A program made the position numbers and the translations under genes. A DNA stretch of 64,000 bases, taken from positions 1 through 64,000 of the forward strand of contig NZ_CAJGZN010000006.1 of assembly GCF_904846235.1 (NCBI RefSeq), in the 5' to 3' direction. Below, one piece after another: positions 45,995-56,227 of the stretch. Each line of letters opens with the position of its first letter. Within the stretch, counting starts at the first letter, position 1. This DNA is from Psychrobacter immobilis (GTDB lineage: Bacteria; Pseudomonadota; Gammaproteobacteria; Pseudomonadales; Moraxellaceae). Under the pieces are notes generated by a model. That model did no database searches. It saw nothing but the letters and a program-made list of their open reading frames with translations, and was not told the origin of the DNA.

Positions 45995-47026
45995 CTATTC
46001 GTGCGCCTGCAAAAAAGTCTCGACCACTTTGAATTGCCCAACGGTACTTTCTTCGCCATACATCGCCTGTCTAAAAGCGTTAGAGTTTGGAATACCTGTC
46101 GTATACCATGCAATATGTTTGCGAGCGATACGGCAGCCTGAGTACTCCCCATAAAAATCATAGAGCTCTTGCAAATGGGCCAGTACGATCTCTTTTATCT
46201 CACTGACGCTTGGTGCCTCTAGGCGCTCGCCAGTACGCAAAAAGTGCTCAATATCGCGAAATATCCATGGTTGACCTTGGGCTGCCCGCCCGATCATCAC
46301 CGCATCACAGCCTGTCATTTCATAGACGTGTTGGGCTTTTTGTGCGCTATCGATATCGCCATTGGCAATAACAGGAATGCTAATGCTTTCTTTGACTTCG
46401 CGTATTAGCTCATAGCGTGCACTGCCTGTGTACATGTCTTCACGCGTACGTCCATGAATAGCAATTGCTGCAATGCCGGCCTGCTCAGCACGCTTGGCGA
46501 CTCGTAAGATATTTTCACGACCGTTTTCAAAGCCTAGACGTGTTTTTAGCGTGACAGGTGCATCCACGGCATTGACCGTTGCATCTAGCAAACGCGCGAC
46601 CAAATCCTCATCTTGCAACAATGCAGAGCCTGCCAGCTTACGACAGACCTTTTTGGCCGGACAGCCCATATTAATATCGATAATCTGTGCGCCATTATCA
46701 ATTTGATAACGAGCCGCTTCAGCCAGTTTGTCCGGCTCAGCACCTGCTATCTGCGCCGAAATAGGCGCAATCTCATTGTCAAAATTGGCACGGTACAGAG
46801 ATTTTTTGCGTGCATAAAGCGCCGTGTCAGCGATGATCATTTCACTGACCGCATGGCCTGCGCCAAATGATTTGCATAATCGGCGAAAGGGATTGTCTGT
46901 CACGCCTGCCATCGGTGCGACCATCAAACGGTTTTCAATCGTCAGGCCACCGATATTTAATGGCTGTAATAGCGGATGATCAGACAAAGTCGAGGACGAA
47001 GGTAAAATGGGAGAATCAATAGACAT
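45995..47026 (-). CDS. dusB: tRNA-dihydrouridine synthase B
   Basis: DusB uses FMN and NADPH to reduce uridine in the tRNA D-loop. The barrel starts with MVAPMAGVTDNPFRR; the catalytic Cys is in DINMGCPAKKV, and VIANGDIDS plus GRAAQGQPWIF bind flavin and phosphate. At 343 residues it is near E. coli DusB (321) with a slightly longer start. The ATG at 47026 directly follows the T-run of an upstream terminator-like hairpin and has no Shine-Dalgarno box, which is unusual. fis, the usual partner in enteric bacteria, is absent. Confidence 0.93.
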   Translation of the reverse strand: MSIDSPILPSSSTLSDHPLLQPLNIGGLTIENRLMVAPMAGVTDNPFRRLCKSFGAGHAVSEMIIADTALYARKKSLYRANFDNEIAPISAQIAGAEPDKLAEAARYQIDNGAQIIDINMGCPAKKVCRKLAGSALLQDEDLVARLLDATVNAVDAPVTLKTRLGFENGRENILRVAKRAEQAGIAAIAIHGRTREDMYTGSARYELIREVKESISIPVIANGDIDSAQKAQHVYEMTGCDAVMIGRAAQGQPWIFRDIEHFLRTGERLEAPSVSEIKEIVLAHLQELYDFYGEYSGCRIARKHIAWYTTGIPNSNAFRQAMYGEESTVGQFKVVETFLQAHE

Positions 47027-47063
47027 AAAAAAACGGCTTGATTTGTAAGGAAAACAAGCCGTT
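47027..47063 (-). terminator. Terminator-like hairpin abutting the dusB start codon
   Basis: On the minus strand AACGGCTTG (47063-47055) pairs with CAAGCCGTT (47040-47032), followed by T's to 47027, and the dusB ATG is the next codon. It lies about 85 bases after the BCCT stop. It should end the BCCT transcript, but it also shapes the dusB leader. Confidence 0.75.
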
Positions 47064-47147
47064 ATTCTAAGGATTCCTGCGTTTATTGCAAGCGATTAAC
47101 GTGAATAGCTTGCATAAGCATTACTCGTTTTTGATACATTTCATGCA

Positions 47148-49193
47148 TTATTTATCAAACACACTGCCCTGCTCTAGTGTGATGTCATCATCATGCTCTT
47201 GCATGCGCCACGGCAGACTATCAGGCGATACATTGAGGAAATGTAAATACTTCTCAAACTGATCAATGATGTCATTAATCACTGATTCAGATTTGTAGCC
47301 GTATAAGTCATAGGTCTGACCACCACGGCGTAGATACACCTCAGCGCGATGATGATGCTCTTGTGGCAAAGTATCTGCACTGTCTTCAGTATAATAATCA
47401 GGCGCATCATGCTCAGATAAGCGCACCTCATACCAAAACTCGACATCGTCACCGCGTTGTAACTCAAGCACCGCACGGTTATTGACCGCGTCATAGTTGA
47501 CTTCAGTCGTCCAGCCAGTTTCTGCAAATTTAGACGACACTTCCATCATCGAAGGCATCACCACTTCTTTGATGTAGTTTAGCACCTTGTCACGTGTGGG
47601 CTTATCAGCCATATAGTCAATGCGCTCACGCCATGCAGACGGTTTGAGTAGATGCGGCGGTAGTTTGTTATTTTGATCAAGGCTTTGATTACGATGTCCT
47701 TCGATACGCAGCGCACGCCACATACCGAACATGGAGATCAGAATGATAATCGCAAATGGTAGTGCACTAACGATTGCTGCCGTTTGTAGCGCTGTGAGAC
47801 CGCCTGCAATCAAAAGCACCGCGGCAACGGCCCCTTCAGTCACTACCCAAAAGCTACGCTGCCACCATGGCGTATCACTACGACCACCAGCCGCTAGCGA
47901 ATCGATCACCAATGAGCCAGAATCCGATGACGTCACAAAAAACGTAATAATCAACAAAATAGTCAATGACGACACAAATTCGGTAAACGGTAACCGCTCT
48001 AATAATTTAAATAAAGCAATCGCTTGGTTGTTTTGTACCTCGCTGATGAGTGAGTTATAGCCATCGACCATAATCATATGTAGGGCAGTATCACCAAACA
48101 CCGAAAACCAAAAGAACGTAAAGAACGTTGGCACCAACATCACACCGAGTACAAACTCCCGGATGGTACGACCACGGCTAATCTTGGCAATAAACAGACC
48201 GACAAAAGGCGCCCATGCAATCGTCCATGCAAAAATAAACAAGGTCCAGCTACCGATCCAATCGCTATTCTCGTACGCTTGTAAGCTAAAGGTACGCTCA
48301 ACGATATTACCCAAATAACTACCCGTATTTTCCATAAAGGCATTTAGGATAAAGATCGTCGGCCCTACTACAAATACAAACACCATCAGCGCAGTTGCCA
48401 ATACCATATTTAGAATAGACAAGCGTTTTACCCCTTTGTCCATCCCTGCCAATACGGACACCAGTGCTGCTGATGTCACTAATGCAATCGCCACGACCTG
48501 TATGGTAGTATTCACGGGGATAATATCAGGTAACAAGTAGTTTAGACCTGCATTAATCTGCGACACTGACAGGCCAAGACTGGTAGCAATACCGAACATC
48601 GTACCCAATATCGCAAACACATCGACCGTATGACCGATAGGGCCATGAATCCTGTCACCAATAATCGGATACAGTGTCGAGCGTATTGATAATGGTAGAC
48701 CATGACGAAACGCAAAATACGCCAGTGATAAACCAACAACACCATAAATCGCCCAAATATGAAAACCCCAATGGAAATACGCAATTTGCATCGCCTCTTT
48801 TGCCGCCGCAATGGTCTGAGGATCCGACATTGGTGGACTAGAAAAATGCATCACTGGTTCCGCTACTCCATAAAACAGTAGCGCAATCCCGTAGCCTGCC
48901 GAAAATAGCATGGCAAACCATTCAAGGAATCCGTACTCCGCCTCAGCATGATCAGGACCCAGCTTGATACTGCCATAAGACGAAAACGCCAGTACGATAA
49001 TGAACATCAAAAACAGGGCCACTGCCAGCATATAAAACCAGCCGAATGTCTCAGTCGTAAAACTAAGCACATCACTAAACAGAGCACCCGCTGCTTCAGG
49101 ATTAATAGCCGTACCAATGACCAATAGCAGCATAATAATGGCTGCAGGTACAAAGACTGGTAATAAAATAGTCGAACGAGGTAATTTACTCAT
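47148..49193 (-). CDS. BCCT family choline/betaine transporter, BetT-like
   Basis: The protein of 681 residues from the ATG at 49193 has twelve membrane helices, with the BCCT hallmarks GYGIALLFYGVAEPVMHF, WGFHIWAIYGVVGL and the aromatic box region IFAWTIAWAPFVGLFIAKISRGRTIREF. After helix 12 comes a cytoplasmic domain of about 170 residues (VNYDAVNNRAVLEL and later), as in E. coli BetT (677), where the tail takes part in osmotic control. It probably imports choline or betaine driven by H+ or Na+. No betAB or betI genes are adjacent. The frame is open to a TTG at 49211. Confidence 0.9.
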   Translation of the reverse strand: MSKLPRSTILLPVFVPAAIIMLLLVIGTAINPEAAGALFSDVLSFTTETFGWFYMLAVALFLMFIIVLAFSSYGSIKLGPDHAEAEYGFLEWFAMLFSAGYGIALLFYGVAEPVMHFSSPPMSDPQTIAAAKEAMQIAYFHWGFHIWAIYGVVGLSLAYFAFRHGLPLSIRSTLYPIIGDRIHGPIGHTVDVFAILGTMFGIATSLGLSVSQINAGLNYLLPDIIPVNTTIQVVAIALVTSAALVSVLAGMDKGVKRLSILNMVLATALMVFVFVVGPTIFILNAFMENTGSYLGNIVERTFSLQAYENSDWIGSWTLFIFAWTIAWAPFVGLFIAKISRGRTIREFVLGVMLVPTFFTFFWFSVFGDTALHMIMVDGYNSLISEVQNNQAIALFKLLERLPFTEFVSSLTILLIITFFVTSSDSGSLVIDSLAAGGRSDTPWWQRSFWVVTEGAVAAVLLIAGGLTALQTAAIVSALPFAIIILISMFGMWRALRIEGHRNQSLDQNNKLPPHLLKPSAWRERIDYMADKPTRDKVLNYIKEVVMPSMMEVSSKFAETGWTTEVNYDAVNNRAVLELQRGDDVEFWYEVRLSEHDAPDYYTEDSADTLPQEHHHRAEVYLRRGGQTYDLYGYKSESVINDIIDQFEKYLHFLNVSPDSLPWRMQEHDDDITLEQGSVFDK

Positions 49194-49505
49194 GAAAGAT
49201 AATATCCTCAAAAGTTGACGATGCCTTTTTATGAAAATTTTTAATTAAGGCAAAGATTAGAAAATGTGTGTGAATGGTTATAATAATTATCACACTCTTT
49301 TCCAAAACCCTAGACAAGCGTTCAACTCGTAACATGACTTTAACGAATGTTACATGACTATTACCAAGAAAATAAAAAAGGCAGCTTGCTAGCTGCCTTT
49401 GGATTGTATATGTACTCTACTTTGGTAATTTATAATCTATAAATGCTCGCTAATTCATAAATACCAGTATTTGTTGTACCTAAACAGAAGCAATCTGTTT
49501 CCTAA
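49194..49505. other. Spacer between the HIT gene and the BCCT gene
   Basis: About 310 bases holding the HIT terminator (49375-49400) and then the BCCT promoter region. The latter is AT-rich; I see no further operator that I would name. Confidence 0.45.
49372..49400 (-). terminator. Terminator of the HIT gene
   Basis: AAAGGCAGCT at 49377-49386 pairs perfectly with AGCTGCCTTT at 49391-49400 around TGCT. On the minus strand the stem is followed by a T-run. Confidence 0.88.
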
Positions 49506-49946
49506 CTAAGCATCAATCACTGCCGCCAACTTCTGCGCAATATTTGCCAAATCATTATTATCAGCTTGGGTTACTGCATGACGACCCAATTCATGGATAC
49601 TTGATGGAATGAGATGTACATGATAATGAAAGACTGTTTGACCTGCTTGTGAGCCATTCAACTGCATTTGGATAACGCCTTCACGCTCAAATACTTGGCG
49701 CTGAGCTTGCATGACTTTCTTAGACGTCATTAGCACCGCAGCAGCATATTCAGGCTCAAGATCCGCCAAATCAACGGCTTTCTGTTTTGGTATGACCAAT
49801 ACATGGCCTTCTGCTTGTGGCATGATATCCATAAAGGCCAGCGTTTTATCATCTTCATATACTTTGTGATATGGAATATCACCATCTAACATTTTGGCAA
49901 AAATATTATTGTCGTCATAAGCAGTCTTTTGATTTACTTCAGTCAT
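49506..49946 (-). CDS. HIT family nucleotide-binding protein
   Basis: The 146-residue protein has the histidine triad HYHVHLIP and the family start DNNIFAKMLDGDIPYHKVYED. Such proteins (HinT-like) hydrolyse adenosine phosphoramidates or acyl-adenylates. TAAAGGAA precedes the ATG. It is a single cytoplasmic gene with its own terminator. Confidence 0.93.
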   Translation of the reverse strand: MTEVNQKTAYDDNNIFAKMLDGDIPYHKVYEDDKTLAFMDIMPQAEGHVLVIPKQKAVDLADLEPEYAAAVLMTSKKVMQAQRQVFEREGVIQMQLNGSQAGQTVFHYHVHLIPSSIHELGRHAVTQADNNDLANIAQKLAAVIDA

Positions 49947-50173
49947 TATTTTTTCCTTTAAGAGTTTTATTATTAGTTAATTAATAGCTCAATAGCTATC
50001 CAAAATAGATAAAAGCATCTGTCATATAGTGGACGAAATATAACTTTAGTACAAGTCAGTATGACAACCGAATTTGAAAAATATCAAGCCATATTCCAAC
50101 CATGCTAGCTCACTAATTTATTGGCGAGTCATGCCCTTAAAATGTTATATTAACCCTCTATTTTAATAACGCT

Positions 50174-50935
50174 ATGTTTATGGATTTGCCTACTTTGCCA
50201 ACTCAAACAAATATGGATAACACTACCGCAACCCTTGATAATCAGGAAGAACACTCTGATATTGAGAGGGAAAGTGGTACTCAAACTATCGATCCAAACG
50301 CTATCATATTAGCAGAAGCATTGACTGATAAAGCCATCAGCTGGCAGATACACAATTGTAAAATTATAAAGAAGACTGTCACGCAAGATTTGCCACTGCC
50401 TTTTTTGTATCACTATGACAGTTTAGATGATGCGATCAAACAGACGCACCCGCTTACTCCTGAGCTACTGCTTCAATTCAATAAACCCATGTCAGCTCAT
50501 CAAGCTGCCAAGTTAATTGGTATTGACGAGGAGCTGCTGACCAGTCCTTGGCATGTAAAAATTATCGGCTCGTTAGTGGTATTTAGTGAGGCATTGCAGT
50601 TGGCTGTACGACTACATTGGACCAATACGGGTAAAGAGACGCAGCAGGTATATACTAAAGATGCTGCCGACGCTATTATTGCCGCTTTTAAAGACTGGCA
50701 GTTTTTTGGTCGTGTAGACGTCCTCTATAAAAATAATAAGCAAATATTAATTAGTATTGACGAGCAAAACCCTAATACGCCAGCACTCTCTGCCGAGTCA
50801 CTGTTGACGATTGAAGCTAGTAGTGGTTATCAGCAGCTACTAGCTACTCATGCGCTTGCAGCCATTGTGAAATTAGAAGCAGACAAAGCTGATCTTCCTT
50901 GGTTTGACAAAGCCATATTAGAACGTATTGAATAG
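50174..50935 (+). CDS. Unknown cytoplasmic protein
   Basis: The 253-residue protein has no signal peptide or membrane helix. The first 45 residues are acidic and low in complexity (Thr, Asp, Glu, Gln). The rest looks like a compact alpha/beta protein with WHVKIIGSLVVFSEALQL and AFKDWQFFGRVDVLY. I do not recognise the family. Starts at 50174 (ATG) or at the ATG two codons later are possible, with no clear ribosome-binding site. It lies upstream of ilvD with a 200-base spacer. Confidence 0.65.
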   Translation: MFMDLPTLPTQTNMDNTTATLDNQEEHSDIERESGTQTIDPNAIILAEALTDKAISWQIHNCKIIKKTVTQDLPLPFLYHYDSLDDAIKQTHPLTPELLLQFNKPMSAHQAAKLIGIDEELLTSPWHVKIIGSLVVFSEALQLAVRLHWTNTGKETQQVYTKDAADAIIAAFKDWQFFGRVDVLYKNNKQILISIDEQNPNTPALSAESLLTIEASSGYQQLLATHALAAIVKLEADKADLPWFDKAILERIE

Positions 50936-51141
50936 ATGTTTTGAATAACTGTTTTTTTGCTCATCGCTTGTGATTATTAATTCGTTATTATTAGCATATT
51001 GTTTTTAGTTATTCATATCTAATGGTATGGTAACGAATTAGTATTATTCACTAGTACTCACTCTCTATAAAAAGCACACTATCCCTATTAAAACTGAGGG
51101 TGCACATTTTTATAACCCCGCCTATTTGTAAGGAATATCAC

Positions 51142-53028
51142 ATGGATTATCGCTCAAAAACCTCTACCGGCGGTCGTAATATGGCAGGCGCGCGCGCATT
51201 ATGGCGTGCAACCGGCATGACTGACGGCGACTTTGGCAAGCCAATCATTGCGATTGCTAACTCTTTTACCCAGTTTGTACCCGGCCATGTGCATCTAAAA
51301 GACCTTGGACAGCTGGTCGCCCGTGAGATTGAGCAAGCAGGCGGCGTTGCAAAAGAGTTCAATACCATTGCGGTCGATGATGGTATTGCGATGGGCCATA
51401 GCGGTATGTTGTACTCGCTACCAAGCCGCGATTTGATCGCTGATTCTGTCGAGTATATGGTCAATGCCCACTGTGCAGATGCGCTAGTTTGTATTTCTAA
51501 CTGTGACAAAATCACTCCGGGTATGTTGATGGCCGCCATGCGCCTTAACATTCCAGTGGTATTTATCTCAGGTGGTCCAATGGAAGCGGGCAAAATCTTA
51601 GCCAGTACCGTTGGTAAGAGCCATAATACGGATAGTAGTGACAGTAGCGCTGTTCGCAAACTTGACCTTGTCGATGCAATGATGGATGCTGCTGATGATA
51701 GCATCAGTGATGAAGACGTCGCTGCTATCGAAGCTTCAGCCTGCCCTACTTGTGGCTCATGCTCTGGTATGTTCACAGCCAACTCGATGAACTGCTTGAC
51801 CGAAGCTTTAGGCCTAGCCTTACCAGGTAATGGCTCACTGCTAGCTACTCATTCATTGCGCCGCGAGCTATTCTTAGAAGCGGGTCGTACCATTGTGTCG
51901 CTTGCTAAGCGTCGTTATGAGCAAGATGATGACTCTGTACTACCACGCTCTATCGCTACCAAGGCTGCTTTTGAAAATGCCATGAGCTTAGATATCGCTA
52001 TGGGTGGCTCAACCAATACCATCTTGCATCTACTTGCTGCGGCCAATGAAGCAGAGATCGACTTTAAGATGGCTGATATTGACCGTTTGAGTCGCGGTGT
52101 GCCTTGTCTGGCAAAAGTAGCCCCTGCCTCACAGAAATACCATATGGAAGACGTGCATCGTGCTGGCGGTGTCTTTGCATTACTTGCTGAGCTTGATCGC
52201 GCCGAGTTACTAAAAACTGATGTACCAACTATCCATAGCGCAACGATGAAAGAAGCGATTGATAAGTGGGATATCATGAACCCTGACAATCATGAAGCTC
52301 GCGCACGCTTCCTTGCAGCACCTGGTGGCGTACGTACCACAGAAGCATTCTCACAATCAAAAGAGTGGTCAAACCTCGATGTCAACCGTGAGTCAGGCTG
52401 TATCCGTAGTGCCAAACACGCCTACTCTACAGATGGCGGCTTAGCCGTACTATATGGCAATATCGCTGAGCGCGGCTGTGTGGTCAAAACCGCAGGCGTC
52501 GACGAAAGCATCTTAACCTTTACTGGTCGCGCGCGTCTATTTGAATCACAAGATGATGCGGTTGCTGCGGTATTGGCTGATCAAATCGTTGCAGGCGATG
52601 TCGTCATCATTCGCTACGAAGGCCCTAAAGGCGGCCCTGGTATGCAAGAGATGCTGTACCCAACGACTTATCTAAAGTCAAAAGGATTGGGCAAAGAATG
52701 CGCCCTACTGACAGATGGTCGTTTCTCTGGTGGTACATCAGGTTTATCAATTGGCCATGCTAGCCCAGAAGCTGCTGAAGGCGGTGCGATTGGTTTGGTT
52801 GAAGAAGGCGATAGTATTCATATCGATATCCCAAATCGTACCATCAACATGCAAGTGAGCGACGCAGACTTAGCTGCTCGCCGAGAAGCTATGGAAGCGC
52901 GTGGACGTGATGCATGGAAGCCTGTCGACCGTGATCGTCATGTCTCGCCAGCATTGCGTGCTTATGCTGCTATGACTACCAGTGCTGATACGGGTGCCGT
53001 ACGTGATGTGAGCCAAGTGGAGCGCTAG
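51142..53028 (+). CDS. ilvD: Dihydroxy-acid dehydratase
   Basis: IlvD dehydrates dihydroxy-acids in valine, leucine and isoleucine synthesis. Fe-S ligand cysteines are visible in [11 protein letters not shown] and in [19 protein letters not shown]. The catalytic Ser motif GRFSGGTSG is near the C-terminus. I start at the ATG at 51142 (628 residues; E. coli 616) because the protein begins [20 protein letters not shown], as the family does; an ATG 14 codons earlier is unlikely. It is a single gene followed by a terminator. Confidence 0.97.
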   Translation: MDYRSKTSTGGRNMAGARALWRATGMTDGDFGKPIIAIANSFTQFVPGHVHLKDLGQLVAREIEQAGGVAKEFNTIAVDDGIAMGHSGMLYSLPSRDLIADSVEYMVNAHCADALVCISNCDKITPGMLMAAMRLNIPVVFISGGPMEAGKILASTVGKSHNTDSSDSSAVRKLDLVDAMMDAADDSISDEDVAAIEASACPTCGSCSGMFTANSMNCLTEALGLALPGNGSLLATHSLRRELFLEAGRTIVSLAKRRYEQDDDSVLPRSIATKAAFENAMSLDIAMGGSTNTILHLLAAANEAEIDFKMADIDRLSRGVPCLAKVAPASQKYHMEDVHRAGGVFALLAELDRAELLKTDVPTIHSATMKEAIDKWDIMNPDNHEARARFLAAPGGVRTTEAFSQSKEWSNLDVNRESGCIRSAKHAYSTDGGLAVLYGNIAERGCVVKTAGVDESILTFTGRARLFESQDDAVAAVLADQIVAGDVVIIRYEGPKGGPGMQEMLYPTTYLKSKGLGKECALLTDGRFSGGTSGLSIGHASPEAAEGGAIGLVEEGDSIHIDIPNRTINMQVSDADLAARREAMEARGRDAWKPVDRDRHVSPALRAYAAMTTSADTGAVRDVSQVER

Positions 53029-53070
53029 TCTGTAAGCTATCAATGCTCCAGACATACTGATAAAAATATT

Positions 53071-53098
53071 AAGCCTGCGTAATGCAGGCTTTTTTTTC
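53071..53098 (+). terminator. Terminator after ilvD
   Basis: AAGCCTGC at 53071-53078 pairs with GCAGGCTT at 53084-53091 around GTAAT, followed by a run of T. Confidence 0.92.
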
Positions 53099-53276
53099 AC
53101 CAAAAAACAACGTAGCTGTCGTTTTGATAACTATTTTTTGCGGTAATTATTTTATTTTGGCGTCATGATAAAGAGTATCAGTGACTGACTATCAACTATT
53201 GCTGTGAATTGTCATCAATATCTAAAATTACCCTCTTAAAATCGACCCTTAAAACATAACGACGTGCGTAAACCTT

Positions 53277-54524
53277 ATGATTGAAAAATATAACTTATTC
53301 TTATTAATCTGCGGGATTGCCTTTTTGCTCGGGGCATTGTTTCCTGTTATTTTTAAGCGCACCTCTATCTCATTACCGATGCTCCAAGTCAGCTTCGGTC
53401 TGATGATGGGCTACTGGTGGACGTCTTTGTCCTTTTTAGACCCACTTGATAACGGTTTACTCATCGAAAAACTGACTGAGATTGTTGTATTGGTCTCATT
53501 GGTTGGTGCTGGCATTAAAATCGATACAGAGTTGTCTTGGCGATTGTGGCGACCAACTGTAAGACTGCTACTTATTACCATGCCTATTGGTATTTTTGCG
53601 ATGGCAGTCTTGGGGTATTACGCGTTTGGTTTAAGCCTTGGTGCAGCTATTTTGTTAGGTGCAGTGTTAGCGCCTACTGATCCAGTGTTAGCTTCGAGCA
53701 TTCAGGTGGGACCTCCCAATACAGGAGGAGAAGACACTCCGCGTTTTACTTTAACGTCAGAGGCAGGGTTGAACGATGGCCTGGCTTTTCCGTTTGTGTA
53801 TCTAGCGATTAAGATCGCAGAAGCGTTCAGTGAAGGCAAGGCCTTTACTTACGAGATGCTATGGTCGTGGTTTACTCATGACGTCTTGTGGAAGATTGGC
53901 GCAGGCGTAGTGGTAGGTGTATTGGTTGGTAAATTATTGGCCAAAGTCGTGTTTTCTAAACATACCCGTGAGACTACCATCTCGCAAGGCTATGTGGTTA
54001 TTGCGTTGACGCTACTAGCCTATGGTCTTGCCGAGTATGTACATAGTTATGGCTTTATCGCTGTATTCGTGGCCGCATTTGCGTTTCGTCGCTCAGAGTG
54101 TGAGCATACTTATCATCAAAAACTGCATGATTTCGCTGAGCAATCAGAAGGCTTACTGATGTCATTAGTGCTGGTTATCTTCGGTATGTTCCTTGGTCAA
54201 GGGTTGCAAGCAGATGTCGAGTTGACATGGCGCGTCTATATCGTCAGCTTTACCTTCTTACTACTTATACGTCCAATTGGTGGATTTATTGCCTTATCAG
54301 GATTGAACTTACCACATACCGAGAAATACGCAATATCGGCTTTGGGTATTCGTGGTATCGGTACCCTATATTATCTTTCCTATGCGCTCAATCAAGGATT
54401 CTTCGCGGATGAGGATGCGCTCAAACTATGGATTGTTTGTTCGATTGTCATTTTGACTTCTATCTTTATCCATGGTCTTAGCGCATCAAGACTGCTTAAA
54501 ATGACACCAAATCAGCAGCATTAA
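53277..54524 (+). CDS. NhaP-type (CPA1) sodium/proton antiporter
   Basis: The 415-residue protein has about twelve membrane helices. The CPA1 ion-binding motifs are present: APTDPVLASS in one unwound helix and SEAGLNDGLAFPFV with the Asn-Asp pair. GIRGIGTLYYL near the end holds the conserved Arg. It should exchange Na+ or K+ for H+ across the inner membrane. It lacks the long cytoplasmic tail of some relatives. A hairpin overlaps its stop codon. Single gene, convergent with the hydrolase. Confidence 0.92.
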   Translation: MIEKYNLFLLICGIAFLLGALFPVIFKRTSISLPMLQVSFGLMMGYWWTSLSFLDPLDNGLLIEKLTEIVVLVSLVGAGIKIDTELSWRLWRPTVRLLLITMPIGIFAMAVLGYYAFGLSLGAAILLGAVLAPTDPVLASSIQVGPPNTGGEDTPRFTLTSEAGLNDGLAFPFVYLAIKIAEAFSEGKAFTYEMLWSWFTHDVLWKIGAGVVVGVLVGKLLAKVVFSKHTRETTISQGYVVIALTLLAYGLAEYVHSYGFIAVFVAAFAFRRSECEHTYHQKLHDFAEQSEGLLMSLVLVIFGMFLGQGLQADVELTWRVYIVSFTFLLLIRPIGGFIALSGLNLPHTEKYAISALGIRGIGTLYYLSYALNQGFFADEDALKLWIVCSIVILTSIFIHGLSASRLLKMTPNQQH

Positions 54525-54537
54525 AATTAATGCTGCT
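54514..54537. terminator. Hairpin overlapping the antiporter stop codon
   Basis: AGCAGCATTAA at 54514-54524 pairs with TTAATGCTGCT at 54527-54537. It includes the stop codon and lacks a strong T-run, so its terminator function is uncertain. Confidence 0.45.
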
Positions 54538-54579
54538 TATATTTGAAACAGAATCAATTCGCGATTAAAACTAGCATTA

Positions 54580-56016
54580 TTAAAATATCTCTTCTATCCA
54601 GCTCAAGACGGCTTCTGTCAGCGCAAACTGACGAACGTCATTGAGCATAGTGGTATCAAAATTATGAATAAAAGCAAATGACAATTGGCGCTCAGGGTCG
54701 CACCAAGCAACCGAGCCGTTATACCCCATATGCCCAAATCCTGATAATGCAGGACTCATTCTCTTATCCGTATCATCGTTGTTAGCATACAAGCTAAATA
54801 ATCTATGGTAGCCCAATCGCCATTTCATAGCCGCTGGCATAACCGCATCTAAACCCTCAACCTGCGGAGTAGATAACTGCTCAAAAGTAGCACCATCAAT
54901 CAGCGTCTTTCCTTGCCATACACCGCCATTAGCAAGCATTGCATAAATCGTTGCCAGTGCTTTAGCGGAAGCGACACCATTTGCCGCTGGAATGACAGCT
55001 TGTAGCGTCTGGCGCTTATGATAATCAAGAGCATGTTTGCCAGCAGGTATCAGCGCCGCCTTATAGTTTTTTAGATTAAGCTGACTGGTATTGAAATATA
55101 AGCTATTAATACGCGCCGTATTCAAGATAGGTTGCTCGCTGTCAGTATCAGAGCTATCTAGATTTTCATCAAGGCTGTCATCAAGGCTACTTTGCGTCTC
55201 AGCTGCACGCTTGTCACTTAGCATTTTCTGTTGCCAGGAATGATAACTAGGTAAGCTTGCATAAGTACGTAAAGTTTCTTGAGAGTCTACTTTTAAGGTT
55301 GGTTTTTGACGTCTCGATTTTAATTGAGAGCTTATATTTTCTGATTCTTCAAAATCTTTGGCCAATTTTGCCACCTGATCTACTTTACTATCTGGCACAC
55401 CAAAATAGCAGCTGTCGGCAATGCCCAGAGGCTCTGTTAGATACTGGCGCAGTGCTTCAGCGAACGATAGATTCGTAACCGCCTCTACTACGCCGCCCAA
55501 TACCCAACCGTAGACTAATGCACTATAAGCGCTGTCATACTTGGGCGCATCTTCGGGAGAAGTAATGGGCATCGCTGCAATGTGGCGCAGCATCGTATCC
55601 CAATCAAGTACCGTCTCGCTATCGACATCAATACTTTGAATCGAAAACAAATCGGCTTGATGTGACATGACTTGTCGCAACGTAATTTGGTCTTTGCCGT
55701 TTGCAGCAAATTCTGGCCAGTAATGGGCAATAGGTTTGTCATATTCGATCAGTTGCTGCGAAACCAGCACATGAACCAATGTTGCCAGTACCCCTTTACC
55801 GGTAGAAAAATTAATAGCCAACGTATCGGGCTGCCACGACATATCAGAGCGTGCCATACCTGTACTGGCTTGTGCTATACACTGACCTGCTTGATACACG
55901 GCTACAGCCCCGCCAGCAGGTGCATCATCAAGCTGTAAATCTGTCAGTAATTGCTGTAAGTTTTTTTGAAAGTCAGCGTTTATAGATGTATTAGAATTTT
56001 CTGTATTATGATCCAT
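54580..56016 (-). CDS. EstB-like serine hydrolase (class C beta-lactamase fold)
   Basis: The protein of 478 residues from the ATG at 56016 (AAGG box upstream) has the SxxK motif in NFSTGKGVLATLVH and a Tyr motif in YDSAYSALVYGWVLGG. The end GFGHMGYNGSVAWCDP replaces the KTG box, as in EstB-type esterases and related beta-lactamase-fold hydrolases. It lacks a signal peptide and should be cytoplasmic. A stretch of about 20 Asp/Ser/Glu/Leu residues near position 290 is encoded by a tandemly duplicated 12-base unit. The substrate is unknown: esters or peptides are typical of the family. Confidence 0.85.
   Translation of the reverse strand: MDHNTENSNTSINADFQKNLQQLLTDLQLDDAPAGGAVAVYQAGQCIAQASTGMARSDMSWQPDTLAINFSTGKGVLATLVHVLVSQQLIEYDKPIAHYWPEFAANGKDQITLRQVMSHQADLFSIQSIDVDSETVLDWDTMLRHIAAMPITSPEDAPKYDSAYSALVYGWVLGGVVEAVTNLSFAEALRQYLTEPLGIADSCYFGVPDSKVDQVAKLAKDFEESENISSQLKSRRQKPTLKVDSQETLRTYASLPSYHSWQQKMLSDKRAAETQSSLDDSLDENLDSSDTDSEQPILNTARINSLYFNTSQLNLKNYKAALIPAGKHALDYHKRQTLQAVIPAANGVASAKALATIYAMLANGGVWQGKTLIDGATFEQLSTPQVEGLDAVMPAAMKWRLGYHRLFSLYANNDDTDKRMSPALSGFGHMGYNGSVAWCDPERQLSFAFIHNFDTTMLNDVRQFALTEAVLSWIEEIF
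55166..55189. repeat. 12-base in-frame tandem duplication inside the EstB-like gene
   Basis: TCATCAAGGCTG at 55166-55177 is followed directly by TCATCAAGGCTA at 55178-55189. On the coding strand this makes two SLD(D/E) units within an acidic stretch. Confidence 0.7.
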
Positions 56017-56120
56017 TATTATTACCTTGCTCAAGTGATATGAATTATTCTAGTTTTCAGATGATAGTAAGACGTAAGCTATATAAAATATTTGAACCAG
56101 TATAAATGAATTGTGAGCCA

Positions 56121-56153
56121 ATAAAAAAGGCCACCTATTGGTCGCCTTTTTTA
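56121..56153. terminator. Terminator after the DUF442 gene region
   Basis: AAAAAAGGC/GCCTTTTTT arms with inner ACC/GGT pairing and one mismatch, flanked by A- and T-runs on both sides, between the DUF442 gene and the EstB-like gene. Confidence 0.8.
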
Positions 56154-56227
56154 TTATTTATTTCGATGATACTTTTAGAGTTTACTCACGTCTAAGACAG
56201 CACTAATATTCAATGCCACAAATCTAG

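Noticed and set aside
51147..51782. 211-codon open frame antisense to ilvD
   Set aside because: It lies wholly inside ilvD on the other strand, has no ribosome-binding site and its product looks like a reverse-frame translation of a conserved gene.
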